Shown here: in pieces, positions 18,666 through 30,073 of the stretch
Layout of the letters: each line of letters begins with the position of its first letter
How positions within the stretch are numbered: the stretch's first letter is position 1
Assembly (NCBI RefSeq): GCF_000194985.1
Contig: NZ_GL878519.1
Span: forward strand, 23,904-87,903
Source of the DNA: Dialister micraerophilus DSM 19965
Lineage (GTDB): Bacteria > Bacillota > Negativicutes > Veillonellales > Dialisteraceae
Direction: 5' to 3'
DNA length: 64,000 nucleotides
Notes under the pieces: generated by a model
Seen by the model: the letters and a program-made list of their open reading frames with translations, nothing else
Databases searched by the model: none
What the model was told of the DNA's origin: nothing
Translations under genes and position numbers: made by a program

Positions 18666-19730
18666 ATGAAAATTACAAGACAGGTAAGGGTCGGAAAAGT
18701 ACTTGTAGGAGGAGGAGCTCCTATCGCTATTCAGTCTATGAGTACATTCAATCCTGTTGATGTTTCATATGCTGCGGCACAAATTAATGCACTTGGGGAA
18801 GCCGGTGCAGATATAGTTAGAATGGCAGTGCCGAACAAACAAGCTGCGGAAGCATTAGCCGATTTAAAAAAAGTAACAAAAGTTCCTCTGGTTGCAGATA
18901 TACATTTTGATTACAGATTGGCACTTACCGCTATGGAATCAGGGATAGATGCATTGCGTATAAATCCCGGGAATATAGGTAAACGTGAGAATGTAATAAA
19001 AGTGGTAAGTATGGCGAAGGAAAAGCAAATACCTATACGTATAGGTATAAATGCAGGATCATTGCCTATGCATATTTTAAAGGAACATGGTGGACATCCT
19101 ACAGCGGAAGGTATGGTAGCCGGTGCATTAGAACATGTTAAAATTTTAGAAGAAGAAAATTTCTTTGATATAGTTATCTCTGTAAAAGCTACTGATGTGC
19201 CTATGATGGTTAAGGCTAATAGAATGCTTTCCGAAAAAACTATATATCCACTGCATTTAGGTGTAACAGAAGCGGGTACTTTGTATAGAGGTACTATAAA
19301 ATCTGCTATAGGTATAGGAACATTACTTTTAGACGGAATTGGTGATACAATTAGAGTATCATTAACTGATGATCCTCTGAAAGAAGTTAAAGCTGCAAAA
19401 GAAATTTTAAGTTCTATAGGTAAACAATTATATGGGCCGGTTATGATTTCCTGCCCAACTTGTGGACGAACACAAGTAAATTTAATTAAAATGGCACAAA
19501 TAGTTGAGGAAAAATTGCAGCAATTTAAAAAACCTATAAAAGTAGCCGTTATGGGTTGTCCTGTTAATGGCCCGGGAGAAGCGCGTGAAGCCGATTTCGG
19601 TATAGCAGGAGGAAAAGGGTGTGGATTACTTTTTAAAAAAGGAAAAGTTATAAGAAGTGTACCTGAAGAGCAATTGATAGATGCATTAATGGAAGAAATT
19701 GAAAAATTTGAAAAAGAAGGAGATATATAA
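18666..19730 (+). CDS. ispG: 4-hydroxy-3-methylbut-2-enyl diphosphate synthase
   Basis: Iron-sulfur enzyme of the MEP pathway that converts MEcPP to HMBPP. The start has VRVGKVLVGGGAPIAIQSMS. The 4Fe-4S ligands are CPTCGR near residue 262 and GCPVNGPGEA near residue 297. 354 residues is standard. The ribosome site is GGTGA and the ATG follows directly after a TAG. It ends with a single base before proS. Confidence 0.96.
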   Translation: MKITRQVRVGKVLVGGGAPIAIQSMSTFNPVDVSYAAAQINALGEAGADIVRMAVPNKQAAEALADLKKVTKVPLVADIHFDYRLALTAMESGIDALRINPGNIGKRENVIKVVSMAKEKQIPIRIGINAGSLPMHILKEHGGHPTAEGMVAGALEHVKILEEENFFDIVISVKATDVPMMVKANRMLSEKTIYPLHLGVTEAGTLYRGTIKSAIGIGTLLLDGIGDTIRVSLTDDPLKEVKAAKEILSSIGKQLYGPVMISCPTCGRTQVNLIKMAQIVEEKLQQFKKPIKVAVMGCPVNGPGEAREADFGIAGGKGCGLLFKKGKVIRSVPEEQLIDALMEEIEKFEKEGDI

Positions 19731-21455
19731 ATGAAAGCATCAAAATTATATGCACCAACATTAAGAGAAATACCGTCTGAAGCTGTAGTAATAAGTCATA
19801 AATATATGTTGAAAGCCGGTATGATTCGTAAAATTTCAAGCGGGTTTTATTCATATTTGCCATTAGCATGGAGAAGTATAAAGAAGATTGAAAATATTAT
19901 TCATGAAGAAATGGCTAAAATAGAATCACAAGAAATATTGATGTCAATAGCACAACCTGCTGAAATATGGCAGCAAACAGGACGTTGGGATGTATATGGG
20001 GAAGAAATGTTTAGACTCAAAGATCGCCACGAAAGAGATTATTGCCTTGCTCCTACACATGAAGAATTAGTAACTACCTTGGTTCATATAGATACTTTTT
20101 CTTATAAACAATTGCCTGTAAGTTTATATCAGATTCAAAATAAATATCGTGATGAAAAAAGACCTCGTTTCGGACTTATGAGAAGTCGTGAATTTATTAT
20201 GAAAGATGCATATACTTTTGACGTTGATGAAGAAGGTTTAGATAAACAATATCATGATATGTATGATGCATATACAAATATATTTACAAAATGCGGTTTG
20301 AATTTCCGTACGGTAATTGCAGATTCAGGTGCAATAGGTGGAAGTTCATCTCATGAATTTGAAGTTCTTGCAGAAGCCGGAGAAGCAGATATTGTTTACG
20401 AAGTTGACGGTGAATTTGCAGCAAATGTAGAAGCCGTAATACCTGATACTATATCTTGTAATTTAAAAAACGATTTGGAAAAGGAAATAGTTGCAACGCC
20501 AGGTCAAGAAACAATAGAAGATGTATGTAAATTTTTAGGACTTCCTGTTACACAATCAATAAAGGCCGTTATTTATAAATTAGATGATAAAATTGTGCTT
20601 GCATTAGTACGCGGTGATCACGAAGTAAATGAAGTTAGATTACAAAACATTTATAATGCCATAAATGTAAGTATGGCAACAGAAAAGGATTTGAAAAAAG
20701 CAGGACTGGTTGCCGGATACATAAGTCCGATAGGATTAAAGAAAAACAAAGATTTTGATATTATAGTAGATAAGACTGTTATGGAAATGAAAGATGCATG
20801 TTGCGGTGCAAATATTAAAGACAAACATTATATACATGTAAATCCGAAACGTGACTTTGATTCAGTTCGTATAGAAACTATAAGATTAATTGATAAAAAT
20901 GATGTGTCTCCATGGACGGGGAAAGAAATTGAATTTAAAAAGGGAATTGAAGTTGGTCAAGTATTCAAATTGGGAACTAAATACAGTGAAAGTTTAAATT
21001 GCACATATTTAGATAAAAACGGAAAATCCAAACCAATGGTAATGGGATGTTATGGTATAGGTGTAACAAGAACAATGGCAGCTTCAATTGAACAAAATCA
21101 TGATAAAGACGGTATTATTTGGGCGGTATCAATAGCGCCATATGAAGTTGTTATAATTCCTGCAAATAACAAAAATTCCGAAATAATGAAAGTCGCAGAA
21201 GAATTATATAGAAATATGTCAAAAGAAAATAATGAAATTGTATTTGATGATAGAAATGAAAGAGCAGGAATAAAATTTAAAGATGCTGATTTAATCGGAT
21301 ATCCGATTCGCGTAACAATTGGTAAGAAATGGGAAGAAAACGGAAAAGTGGAAATAAAAATACGTAGAACCGGAGAAGTAATTGAAATTGATTACAAAGA
21401 TTGCAAAGCAAAGGTTGAATCTATACTTGACGATTTACGTAGTAAAAATTTGTAA
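19731..21455 (+). CDS. proS: Prolyl-tRNA synthetase, bacterial type
   Basis: Charges tRNA-Pro. Class II motifs are present (motif 2 with RDEKRPRFGLMRSREFIMKD, in two parts: RDEKRPRFGLM and RSREFIMKD; motif 3 with GCYGIGVTRTMAA). An editing (INS) domain occupies about residues 225-400, so it can clear Ala-tRNA-Pro. The anticodon domain ends the protein. 574 residues matches the bacterial ProS type. It is the last gene of the pyrH run. Confidence 0.96.
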   Translation: MKASKLYAPTLREIPSEAVVISHKYMLKAGMIRKISSGFYSYLPLAWRSIKKIENIIHEEMAKIESQEILMSIAQPAEIWQQTGRWDVYGEEMFRLKDRHERDYCLAPTHEELVTTLVHIDTFSYKQLPVSLYQIQNKYRDEKRPRFGLMRSREFIMKDAYTFDVDEEGLDKQYHDMYDAYTNIFTKCGLNFRTVIADSGAIGGSSSHEFEVLAEAGEADIVYEVDGEFAANVEAVIPDTISCNLKNDLEKEIVATPGQETIEDVCKFLGLPVTQSIKAVIYKLDDKIVLALVRGDHEVNEVRLQNIYNAINVSMATEKDLKKAGLVAGYISPIGLKKNKDFDIIVDKTVMEMKDACCGANIKDKHYIHVNPKRDFDSVRIETIRLIDKNDVSPWTGKEIEFKKGIEVGQVFKLGTKYSESLNCTYLDKNGKSKPMVMGCYGIGVTRTMAASIEQNHDKDGIIWAVSIAPYEVVIIPANNKNSEIMKVAEELYRNMSKENNEIVFDDRNERAGIKFKDADLIGYPIRVTIGKKWEENGKVEIKIRRTGEVIEIDYKDCKAKVESILDDLRSKNL

Positions 21456-21528
21456 AATGATAAATTTAATAAAAACAGTTATTGCATTAAGATTATTATT
21501 AAATTGAATTTATACCGGAGAAAAATTT

Positions 21529-23661
21529 ATGGATGATTATATTAAAGGAATAGTAAAGGTGGTAATATTTTCGTCAAATGATGAAACATTTTCGGTATTT
21601 AAAATTGAAAATGATATCAACAATGATGTAATAACCGTTGCCGGAAAAACAGGTAAACCTTATATTGGTGAACATGTTAAAATCAGAGGATGCTGGAATC
21701 GGCATCCTCGTTTTGGTATGCAATTTAAAGCAGAAAGTTTGGAGAGGATAAAGCCTCAAAAAAGTGAAGAAATTTATAATTTTTTATCTTCAGGGCTAAT
21801 TAAGGGGATTGGTCCTACCGTTGCACGACGAATTGTTAATCATTTCGGTAAAAAAACTCTGGAAATATTTAATGACAATATAGATATGTTATTGACAATA
21901 CACGGCATAGGAAATAAAACTTTAGAAAAAATTCGTAATTCATATGAAGAAGTAAAAAGTTTGCAAGAAATTATTATTTACCTTCAATCTATAGGTATAT
22001 CACATAAAATTGCCACACAAATGCATAAGGTTTACGGGGATAATGTTATAGAAGTCATAGAACACGATCCTTATCGTATGATACATGAGATTACAGGATT
22101 AAGTTTTGAAAAAATAGATAAAATAGCTTTAGAAAAAGGTTTTGATAAAAACGGGGAAGAACGTATAATCAACGGACTATTTGAAATTTTATTCAGGGCG
22201 GGCATACAAGGACATACTTGTTTACCTGAATCTGTTGCGTATAGCGAAACTTCTTGTTTATTGGGCGTAGATCTAAATACGGTAAAAAACAAGATTGAAA
22301 GTTCTATAGAATCCGGAGAAATACCATCAATTACATTTAATGGAGAAAAATATTTATATAATATAAGACTTTATGAATCTGAAACTGAAACTGTTCATCA
22401 TGTAAAAGAACTTTTAAAATTACCTAAATTAAATAACTTGACTTTATCTATAGAACAATTTGAAAAAGAAAATAAAATTAATTTAGATTTATTGCAAAAA
22501 CAAGCAATTAAAGAATTATCAAATTCCGGATTTTTAATAGTAACCGGTGGACCTGGAACCGGTAAAACCACATTGATTCGTGCATTTATAAAAGCGGCGG
22601 AACAAGAAGGACTTAGAATTAAACTTATGGCGCCTACAGGAAGAGCAGCCAAACGAATGTCTATTTTGAGTGGTAAAAATGCTGAAACTATACATAAAGC
22701 ACTGGAAGCTGAACTTAGAGATAATAATAGAATTTTTTTTAATAAAAATGAAATGAATACTTTGAATTCAGATTTAGTTATTATCGATGAAGCCTCAATG
22801 GTGGATATATCAATGTTTTATCATTTATTATGTGCACTAAAACCGTCATGTAGATTAATTCTTGTTGGAGATGTGGAACAATTACCGCCGGTAGGACCGG
22901 GAATGCCTTTAAAAGATTTAATTATGTGGGGTAAAGTTCCAGTTATTAAATTGGAACATGTTTTCAGACAAAAAGAAGGCAGCGGAATCATAAAAAATGC
23001 TAATTTAATTAAAAAGGGGAAACTGTGTATTGATAATAAAGATGAAGATTTTGAAATTGTTTTTGTAAATAACGAAAATGAAGCATTTAATAAAATAAGT
23101 GAATATTGTAAAAAACTTAATTATATAAATTCAGATAATTTGTTAACAATGCAAGTTTTATCTCCGGTATATAAAGGAATTTGTGGAGTTGATTCATTAA
23201 ATAAATTAATCAGACAATCAATTGTAGAAACTTTTAATTCCGATAAAAAAATTTTTAAAGTCGGAGATAAAGTTATGCAAAGTAAAAATAACTATGAAAA
23301 AGATGTATATAATGGTGATATAGGTACAGTTTGGGCAATAAGTGAAAATAAAATATTTGTTAAATTTTTTGAAAAAGAAATTGTTTATGATTCAGATGAA
23401 ATTAGTCAACTTAAACTTGCTTATGCTATAACTGTTCATAAAAGTCAAGGTAGCGAATATAATACTGTAATTATGATATTATTACCGTCACAATACAATA
23501 TGCTACAAAGAAATTTATTGTATACCGGTATTACAAGAGCTACAAATAAAACTATTTTAATAACAACAAAATTTGCAATGAAAAAAGCAATTGAAACATA
23601 TAAATCAAATATAAGATATAGTTTGTTTTTACCATTATGCAAAGGAGATGTAGAATTATGA
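21529..23661 (+). CDS. recD2: RecD2-type 5'-3' DNA helicase
   Basis: SF1B helicase of the RecD2 (YrrC) type, active in replication and repair without RecBC. An OB-like N-terminal region is followed by helix-hairpin-helix repeats (GIGPTVARRIV, GIGNKTLEKI) near residues 95-140. The helicase core has Walker A GGPGTGKTT near residue 340, APTGRAAKRM, the DEAS Walker B and GDVEQLPPVGPG. The C-terminal motif is TVHKSQGSEY. 710 residues is normal. ATG follows CCGGAGAAA. The stop overlaps the comFC start. Confidence 0.93.
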   Translation: MDDYIKGIVKVVIFSSNDETFSVFKIENDINNDVITVAGKTGKPYIGEHVKIRGCWNRHPRFGMQFKAESLERIKPQKSEEIYNFLSSGLIKGIGPTVARRIVNHFGKKTLEIFNDNIDMLLTIHGIGNKTLEKIRNSYEEVKSLQEIIIYLQSIGISHKIATQMHKVYGDNVIEVIEHDPYRMIHEITGLSFEKIDKIALEKGFDKNGEERIINGLFEILFRAGIQGHTCLPESVAYSETSCLLGVDLNTVKNKIESSIESGEIPSITFNGEKYLYNIRLYESETETVHHVKELLKLPKLNNLTLSIEQFEKENKINLDLLQKQAIKELSNSGFLIVTGGPGTGKTTLIRAFIKAAEQEGLRIKLMAPTGRAAKRMSILSGKNAETIHKALEAELRDNNRIFFNKNEMNTLNSDLVIIDEASMVDISMFYHLLCALKPSCRLILVGDVEQLPPVGPGMPLKDLIMWGKVPVIKLEHVFRQKEGSGIIKNANLIKKGKLCIDNKDEDFEIVFVNNENEAFNKISEYCKKLNYINSDNLLTMQVLSPVYKGICGVDSLNKLIRQSIVETFNSDKKIFKVGDKVMQSKNNYEKDVYNGDIGTVWAISENKIFVKFFEKEIVYDSDEISQLKLAYAITVHKSQGSEYNTVIMILLPSQYNMLQRNLLYTGITRATNKTILITTKFAMKKAIETYKSNIRYSLFLPLCKGDVEL

Positions 23662-24308
23662 ATTTTTTAAGTTCATTAATTTCTTTGTTGTTTCCTTTCA
23701 CATGTCCAGAGTGTGGTAAAGCATTAAAAGAAGGGGATTTTTGGTGTGATATTTGTTTAAGGAAAAATTTAAACATTCATTTAATTAATAGTTCTTTTAA
23801 CGAATATCTTGATGGCTGTTATACGTTGTCGAATTATGATAAAGGTATACGAAGAGCTTTGATACAACTGAAATATAATAACCAAAAAAGCAGAAAAAAA
23901 TCTATTGAATATATGGTAGAGTCATTCAATTATTGGGATAGATTTAAAAAATATAAATTAGTCGTTCCTATTCCTCTTTCAAAACAAAGATTAGAAGAAA
24001 GGGGTTATAATCAAGTGGATTTAATTTTTAAAGATGTTTTCAAACGCAAAAATTTTTTCTATAAGTCAAATTTATTGATAAAAAAAAGAAATACAAAAGT
24101 TCAATCAAAACTACGTAAGAAAGATAGAAAAGAAAACATGAAAAATGTATTTATAGTAAATAAAAGATTTAATATAAAGGATAAAAATATTTTGTTGTTG
24201 GATGATATATATACCAGTGGAGCAACAATGTTGTATGCAGCAAAAGCATTAAAAAAAGCCGGTGCAAAATCGGTTATGGGGTTTGTTGTATCAAGCGGAG
24301 CTATATAA
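23658..24308 (+). CDS. comFC: ComF family phosphoribosyltransferase-like protein
   Basis: ComFC-type protein linked to DNA uptake and single-strand DNA handling in transformable bacteria. An N-terminal zinc finger is formed by CPECG and CDIC (near residues 15-35). A PRTase fold follows, with PIPLSKQRLEERGYNQ and the PRPP loop LLLDDIYTSGATM. 216 residues is typical. The start is ATG 23658, overlapping the recD2 stop (ATGA), with AAGGAG upstream. Competence itself cannot be shown from this window. Confidence 0.9.
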   Translation: MNFLSSLISLLFPFTCPECGKALKEGDFWCDICLRKNLNIHLINSSFNEYLDGCYTLSNYDKGIRRALIQLKYNNQKSRKKSIEYMVESFNYWDRFKKYKLVVPIPLSKQRLEERGYNQVDLIFKDVFKRKNFFYKSNLLIKKRNTKVQSKLRKKDRKENMKNVFIVNKRFNIKDKNILLLDDIYTSGATMLYAAKALKKAGAKSVMGFVVSSGAI

Positions 24309-24369
24309 AAATGTTAATTTTGAGCTGTTTAATAAAAACTTGTTTTAATTCTATTTAACATGAACCTTT

Positions 24370-24398
24370 TTGACTATAAGAATAGCTTTTGATAAAAT
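24370..24398 (+). promoter_or_regulatory. Promoter of secA
   Basis: TTGACT (24370-24375), 17-base spacer, TAAAAT (24393-24398), about 55 bases before secA. The preceding gap holds no clear terminator for comFC. Confidence 0.6.
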
Positions 24399-24452
24399 AA
24401 AACAGATATATTATCAACAAAAATATAAGATTGATTCAACGAGGAGAATTCG

Positions 24453-26894
24453 ATGTTTGATAAATTTTTTGACAGATTATTTAATGGATCAAATGAAAAA
24501 GAAATAAAAAAAATTCGTAAAATTGTAGAGAGAGAAATAAACCCATTGGAAGAATCATTAATGAAATTAAGTGATTCTTCTTTGTCGTCGAAAACGGTTG
24601 AGTTTAAAAACAGATTACAAAAAGGCGAAACTTTGGATGATATTTTACCGGAAGCTTTTGCCGTTGTAAGAGAAGCTTCAAGACGTGTTTTAGGTATGCG
24701 TCATTTTGACACTCAGCTTATCGGCGGTATAGTTTTACATCGTGGAAATATTGCTGAAATGAGTACAGGTGAAGGAAAAACTTTAGTAGCGACTGCACCT
24801 GTATATCTTAATGCACTTGCAGGTAAAGGTGTTCATGTAATTACTGTAAACGATTACCTAGCTAAACGTGACAGTGAATGGATGGGGCAGGTTTATAAGT
24901 TTTTAGGATTATCAGTCGGACTTATTATTCATGATTTGGATTTTAATCAACGTAAGATTGCTTATAACTCCGATATTACATATGGAACAAATAATGAATT
25001 TGGTTTTGATTATTTAAGAGATAATATGGTTGTCAGTTTGAATCAAATGGTTCAGAGACCTTTGCATTTTTGTTTAATAGATGAAGTAGACAGTATTTTA
25101 ATAGATGAAGCTCGTACTCCGCTTATTATTTCAGGACCGGGACAAAAATCAACGGATAATTATTATGTTTTAGCTAAATTGGTACCGAAACTTAAAGCTG
25201 AAGAAGATTATACAATTGATGAAAAACAAAAAACTGTTGCACCTACAGAAAAAGGTGTTGCAAAAATGGAAAAATTATTAAATGTTGAAAATTTGTATGA
25301 TCCTGAAAATATTGAATTGAATCATTTGTTTGTACAAGCATTACGTGCACAAACTATGATGATTAAAGATCGTGATTATGTAGTTAAAGATAATGAAGTT
25401 ATAATAGTCGATGAATTTACAGGTCGTCTTATGTATGGAAGACGTTATTCTGACGGATTACATCAAGCTATAGAAGCGAAAGAAGGTTTACAGGTTGCAA
25501 GAGAGAGTCAAACTTTGGCAACAATAACATTCCAAAATTACTTTAGAATGTATAGTAAATTGGCGGGTATGACCGGTACTGCAAAAACAGAAGAACAAGA
25601 ATTTATAAAAATTTACGGTTTACCGGTTCTTCAGATCCCCACAAATAAACCGATTCAAAGAAAAGATTTGCCGGATGTTGTTTATAAAACTCAAAAAGGT
25701 AAATATAAAGCTGTTGTAAGAGAAATACAAAGAAGACATGCAACAGGTCAACCAATGCTTATAGGTACTACATCAATAGAACAGTCTGAACAATTAAGTC
25801 ATATGTTGAAAAATGCCGGAGTTGTTCATAATGTTTTGAATGCAAAATATCATGAAAAAGAAGCAATGATTGTAGCTCAAGCCGGTCAAAAAGGACAAGT
25901 AACTATTGCAACAAATATGGCAGGTAGAGGGACAGATATTACATTGGGAGAAGGCGTACCTGAATTAGGTGGATTGGCTATAATAGGTACGGAAAGACAT
26001 GAGAGCAGACGTATAGATAATCAGTTGCGTGGTCGTGCCGGACGTCAAGGTGATCCCGGAAGCAGTCAATTTTTCTTGTCTTTGGAAGATGACTTAATGA
26101 GAATTTTTGGCGGAGATAACATAAAGAATTTTATGGACAAGATGGGATTGGAAGACGATGAAGAAATTAAAAGTAAAATGGTTTCCAATGCAATCAGAAA
26201 AGCACAAAAACGTGTAGAAAACCGTAATTTTGATATACGTAAATATGTGTTGGAATATGATGATGTTATGAATCAACAACGTAAAGTAATTTATGAACAA
26301 CGTCACAAGGTTCTTATAGGGGAAAATCTCAAAGAACAAATATTAGCAATGATTGATGGATTAATATCAGATGCTATGAATATTTACGTTGATCCTAAAG
26401 TTTATCCTGAAGAATGGGATTTTGAAGAATTAATAAAATATTGTGAAAAATACTTTTTAATCCCTGGAGAAATTACTGTTGAACAAGCAGAAAATTTATC
26501 ACGTGAAGATGTAGAAAAAACGTTGATTGAATTTGCACATAAAACATATGAAAATAGAGAAAATTCTATAGGTGCTCCTTTGATGAGAGAACTTGAAAAA
26601 GCTGTAATGCTTAAGGTTATCGATTCAAAATGGATGGAACATCTTGACGATATGGATATGCTTAAAGAAGGTATCGGATTGCGTTCATATGGTCAGAGAA
26701 ATCCAATTATCGAATATAAAGTGGAAGCTTTTGATATGTTTGAAGAAATGCAACATGCGATGGTTGAGATGATAATAATGTATCTCTATCATATTCAAGT
26801 TCGTGTGGAAAATGATCAAAATAACACAACTAATGTGCCTAAAACGGAAGATCATTTAAAAGATGCCACAGAACATTATGTTGATGAAAATTAA
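24453..26894 (+). CDS. secA: Protein translocase ATPase SecA
   Basis: Motor of the Sec pathway. NBD1 has the Walker A region [12 protein letters not shown] and [16 protein letters not shown]. The preprotein cross-linking domain follows. NBD2 has [10 protein letters not shown] and the arginine-finger block [23 protein letters not shown]. The product is 813 residues and lacks the Cys/His zinc-binding tail found at the end of many SecA proteins; it stops in an acidic, Asn-rich tail. A frameshift is unlikely to be the cause, because the prfB start follows closely. ATG has a GAGGAG site. Confidence 0.96.
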   Translation: MFDKFFDRLFNGSNEKEIKKIRKIVEREINPLEESLMKLSDSSLSSKTVEFKNRLQKGETLDDILPEAFAVVREASRRVLGMRHFDTQLIGGIVLHRGNIAEMSTGEGKTLVATAPVYLNALAGKGVHVITVNDYLAKRDSEWMGQVYKFLGLSVGLIIHDLDFNQRKIAYNSDITYGTNNEFGFDYLRDNMVVSLNQMVQRPLHFCLIDEVDSILIDEARTPLIISGPGQKSTDNYYVLAKLVPKLKAEEDYTIDEKQKTVAPTEKGVAKMEKLLNVENLYDPENIELNHLFVQALRAQTMMIKDRDYVVKDNEVIIVDEFTGRLMYGRRYSDGLHQAIEAKEGLQVARESQTLATITFQNYFRMYSKLAGMTGTAKTEEQEFIKIYGLPVLQIPTNKPIQRKDLPDVVYKTQKGKYKAVVREIQRRHATGQPMLIGTTSIEQSEQLSHMLKNAGVVHNVLNAKYHEKEAMIVAQAGQKGQVTIATNMAGRGTDITLGEGVPELGGLAIIGTERHESRRIDNQLRGRAGRQGDPGSSQFFLSLEDDLMRIFGGDNIKNFMDKMGLEDDEEIKSKMVSNAIRKAQKRVENRNFDIRKYVLEYDDVMNQQRKVIYEQRHKVLIGENLKEQILAMIDGLISDAMNIYVDPKVYPEEWDFEELIKYCEKYFLIPGEITVEQAENLSREDVEKTLIEFAHKTYENRENSIGAPLMRELEKAVMLKVIDSKWMEHLDDMDMLKEGIGLRSYGQRNPIIEYKVEAFDMFEEMQHAMVEMIIMYLYHIQVRVENDQNNTTNVPKTEDHLKDATEHYVDEN

Positions 26895-26926
26895 TAAAAA
26901 TAAAACTCGAAAGAGAGATGATAAAT

Positions 26927-28028
26927 ATGTTGGAAGATTTGAAAAAAAACCTTACCGAACTTCTTAATCACGAAAAAGAAATCAGGGATTCACTTTGACT
27001 TGCCTAGATTAAAAGAGACAATTAGAAGTTATGATATTCAGATGAGTGACCCGTCTTTTTGGGATGACTCCGAAAAAGCCAGAGCAATATCGCAAAAAGC
27101 CACGCAAGCAAAGGATGCATATGAAACGTATACAAAACTGTTTGAACGAGCAGAATCCTTACAAGAGTTATTAGACATGGCGATTGAAGAAGATGATCAA
27201 GGCATGGAAGGTGATTTAAAACAAGAGATTGAAGAACTTTCAGCTATTTTAAATAAAAAAGAAATAGAACTTCTTTTAAATGAAGAATATGATACGAATA
27301 ATGCCATTATTACCTTTCATGCAGGTGCCGGAGGAACTGAAGCTCAAGATTGGACAGAAATGCTTATACGTATGTATATAAAGTGGGCAGAATCTGAAGG
27401 GTACGGAATTGAAGAACTTAATATGCTTCCCGGTGATGAAGCAGGTATTAAAAGTGCAGAATATATTATAAAAGGTGAATTTGCATACGGTCTTTTGAAA
27501 TCTGAAAAAGGAGTTCATAGATTGGTAAGAATTTCTCCTTTTGATGCCGCTAAGCGTCGTCATACTTCATTTTCTGCGGTTGATGTAATGCCTGAAATCA
27601 GCGATGATATAGAAGTAGATTTGAATATGAACGATGTTCGTGTGGATTATTATAGAGCCAGCGGTGCCGGTGGACAGCACGTTAATAAAACAAGTTCTGC
27701 CGTTCGAATGACTCATTTACCTACAGGTATAGTAGCTGCATGTCAAAATGAACGCTCTCAAACTCAAAATAAAGAGCAATGTTTACGTATTTTAAGAGCC
27801 AAGTTGTTTGAATTGGAAATGAAAAAACATGAACAATTAAAAAGGAATATACAAGGAGAGCAACAAGCTATTGAATGGGGAAGTCAAATTCGTTCATATG
27901 TATTTCAACCATATACTCTTGTCAAGGATAACAGGACCGGAGTGGAAACAGGAAATGTACAGGCAGTGATGGACGGCGATTTGAATCCATTTATAGAGGG
28001 ATTTTTAAAGAGTAAAATTAATAAATAA
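26927..28028 (+). CDS. prfB: Peptide chain release factor 2 (programmed +1 frameshift)
   Basis: Releases peptides at UGA and UAA. Translation starts at ATG 26927, reads 23 codons to a UGA at 26996-26998, and shifts +1 there to continue from 26997, giving about 366 residues. The coding parts are 26927-26995 and 26997-28028. The GGQ catalytic motif (GAGGQHVNKTSSAVR) and the RF2 recognition region are present. The in-frame UGA is the normal autoregulation of this gene and not damage. It lies directly downstream of secA, the usual order in Firmicutes. Confidence 0.96.
26984..26999 (+). promoter_or_regulatory. prfB: prfB +1 frameshift signal
   Basis: AGGGA (26984-26988) is an internal Shine-Dalgarno-like element, followed by CTT-TGA-C (26993-26999). 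Spacing is the same as in the E. coli signal AGGGGGTATCTTTGAC. Low RF2 activity lets the ribosome slip at CTT-T. Confidence 0.95.
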
Positions 28029-28048
28029 TTCATAAAGGTGAAAGAATA

Positions 28049-30073
28049 ATGAATTTTGTAGAAAAATCTGCATTTAAAATTTTAAGTTTTTTTGTGATAA
28101 TAGGAATTTTGGCTGCAGCTTTAATATCATTTCAACGATATACCGTTGAAAATAATGCAAAAACTGTCGAGATGGTTTATGACTATAAAAATATTATTGA
28201 ACGAGCATCAGTAGAAAATACATCTACTGATGATTTGTTTAGATTATATAAAAATAGCGGAATCACATCATTGGCAGTTTATGAAGAAACAGTAGAAAAT
28301 TTACAAAACAACGGTAAAATTTTTGTTTATAAAGGGAGTCAATTAATAAATCCAGATAATGATAATGTAATTGAATCCAATCATATTTATCTTCAACAAG
28401 GTACTTCTGAAGATAGCCAAAGTGTATTTGAAGATTTAAAAAAATCACTTAAACTCAGAATACCTTCTGAAAATATTAAAATTATAAATTTGAATAATAA
28501 AATAACAATTGACGTAAAGGCAAATTACAGTCAATTCATTCATTTGCCGTTAGGAATATTTAAAACTGATTTGGATTCGGTAAAAAAAGCCGGATTTATG
28601 GCTGTAATACGTCCTCTTAATGTTCCTCATATGAGTAAAGAAATAGCGGAACAACTTATTGAAACTATTGATTATTCTCAAAATATCAGTGCTGTATTGT
28701 TTCAAGGAAAGCAAGCATTTGGATATAAAGATCAATTATCTTATTTTACAAATGAATTGAAGAAAAGAAATATTCCGGTTGCTTTAATAGAGGCTCAAAA
28801 TCAATTGGGATTTGAACGTCAAGACGGAATACTTAATATGGCTAAAGATACGAATTATAATATTATTCGTGTTTATGCAATGCCGAAGGATGAACTTATA
28901 AAAATTACACCTGATGAAGCGGAATCAAGATTTTATATCAGTGATATAGAACGAAATATAAGAATGAATTTGTTTCCGTCTTATAAGTTTCCAAATAAAG
29001 AAAAAACTTTATCCGAAACTAATGCATATTATATCAGCGGAGTAAGAGATAGACTTTTAGAACATGGATTCAATATAGGTAAAGCATCTGTTTTTGATTT
29101 TTATTTTCCAAATATTGTTTTGCGTAGTATAGCACTTTTAGGGGCTATTTCATTATGTGTTATTACATCTATTTTTGTATTACCTAAAATTCGTAAATTT
29201 TGGTTTATTCTTGAATTGCTTATTTTTATAATATTCGAAGCATTGTATGTTATAAAAGGTAGTGTAATTCCCTTGCAAATTGCCGCACTAGGCTCAGCTT
29301 GTTCGGTGCCTGTAGTAATAGTAACTTTGTTTATTCAATATTGCTTAAATATAAAAGAGAAAAAAGAAAAAAATTGGTTTAAATTATTTACTGAAAGTTT
29401 GATTATACTTTGGATATCAGGGATATTATCTCTTTTGGGTGCTTTATTTGTAAGCGGATTATTAGGTGATGTTCGTTTTTTGGTAGAAATGCAAATATTC
29501 AGAGGTGTAAAATTAACATTTATTTTACCAATTATATTAATTTCAATAATTTATATACAAAAATTTCCGTTTTTCGGTAAAACAATTACGAATACAGATG
29601 AATTTACAGAATTTTTGAAAAAATTCTGTAATGTACCCATAAAACTAGGAATATTAGGAGTTTTAATGCTACTTGCACTTGCAGCATATATGTTTATAGG
29701 TAGAAGCGGAAATAACGGCGCACCAGTATCTAATATAGAAATTCAATTTAGAAGACTGTTGGAAAATTTATTATATGCAAGGCCTCGACAAAAAGAGTTT
29801 ATGTTCGGACATCCTGCAGTGTTATTGGCATTAGCAGCTGTTTATAGAAAATGGCCACAAGTTTTACATTACTTGTTCATAGTTGCAGTTACTATAGGAC
29901 AGGGGTCTATAGTTGAAACATTTGCACATATGAGGAGTCCCTATATATTGAGCCTTATACGTGGATTGAATGGATTATTATTCGGGTCTTTGTCTATTTT
30001 TATCATTTCAATTTTATTAATTTTTTTAATTCAAATTACAAAATTTTTCGGAGAAAAATATGCAAATAAGTAA
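28049..30073 (+). CDS. DUF5693 family multi-spanning membrane protein
   Basis: Membrane protein of the DUF5693 family, function unknown, commonly found beside csaB in this group. One membrane segment near residues 10-28 is followed by a large extracytoplasmic domain up to about residue 350 (containing GFMAVIRPLNVPHMSKE). Then come eight or more hydrophobic segments. A conserved-looking ARPRQKEFMFGHPAVLLALA block sits near residue 580. 674 residues. It overlaps csaB by 14 bases, suggesting a joint role in export or attachment of the pyruvylated cell-wall polymer; that is inference. Confidence 0.8.
   Translation: MNFVEKSAFKILSFFVIIGILAAALISFQRYTVENNAKTVEMVYDYKNIIERASVENTSTDDLFRLYKNSGITSLAVYEETVENLQNNGKIFVYKGSQLINPDNDNVIESNHIYLQQGTSEDSQSVFEDLKKSLKLRIPSENIKIINLNNKITIDVKANYSQFIHLPLGIFKTDLDSVKKAGFMAVIRPLNVPHMSKEIAEQLIETIDYSQNISAVLFQGKQAFGYKDQLSYFTNELKKRNIPVALIEAQNQLGFERQDGILNMAKDTNYNIIRVYAMPKDELIKITPDEAESRFYISDIERNIRMNLFPSYKFPNKEKTLSETNAYYISGVRDRLLEHGFNIGKASVFDFYFPNIVLRSIALLGAISLCVITSIFVLPKIRKFWFILELLIFIIFEALYVIKGSVIPLQIAALGSACSVPVVIVTLFIQYCLNIKEKKEKNWFKLFTESLIILWISGILSLLGALFVSGLLGDVRFLVEMQIFRGVKLTFILPIILISIIYIQKFPFFGKTITNTDEFTEFLKKFCNVPIKLGILGVLMLLALAAYMFIGRSGNNGAPVSNIEIQFRRLLENLLYARPRQKEFMFGHPAVLLALAAVYRKWPQVLHYLFIVAVTIGQGSIVETFAHMRSPYILSLIRGLNGLLFGSLSIFIISILLIFLIQITKFFGEKYANK

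Noticed and set aside
26996-26998. In-frame UGA early in prfB as a sign of a broken gene
   Set aside because: The AGGGA and CTT-TGA-C elements with standard spacing show the programmed +1 frameshift typical of prfB.
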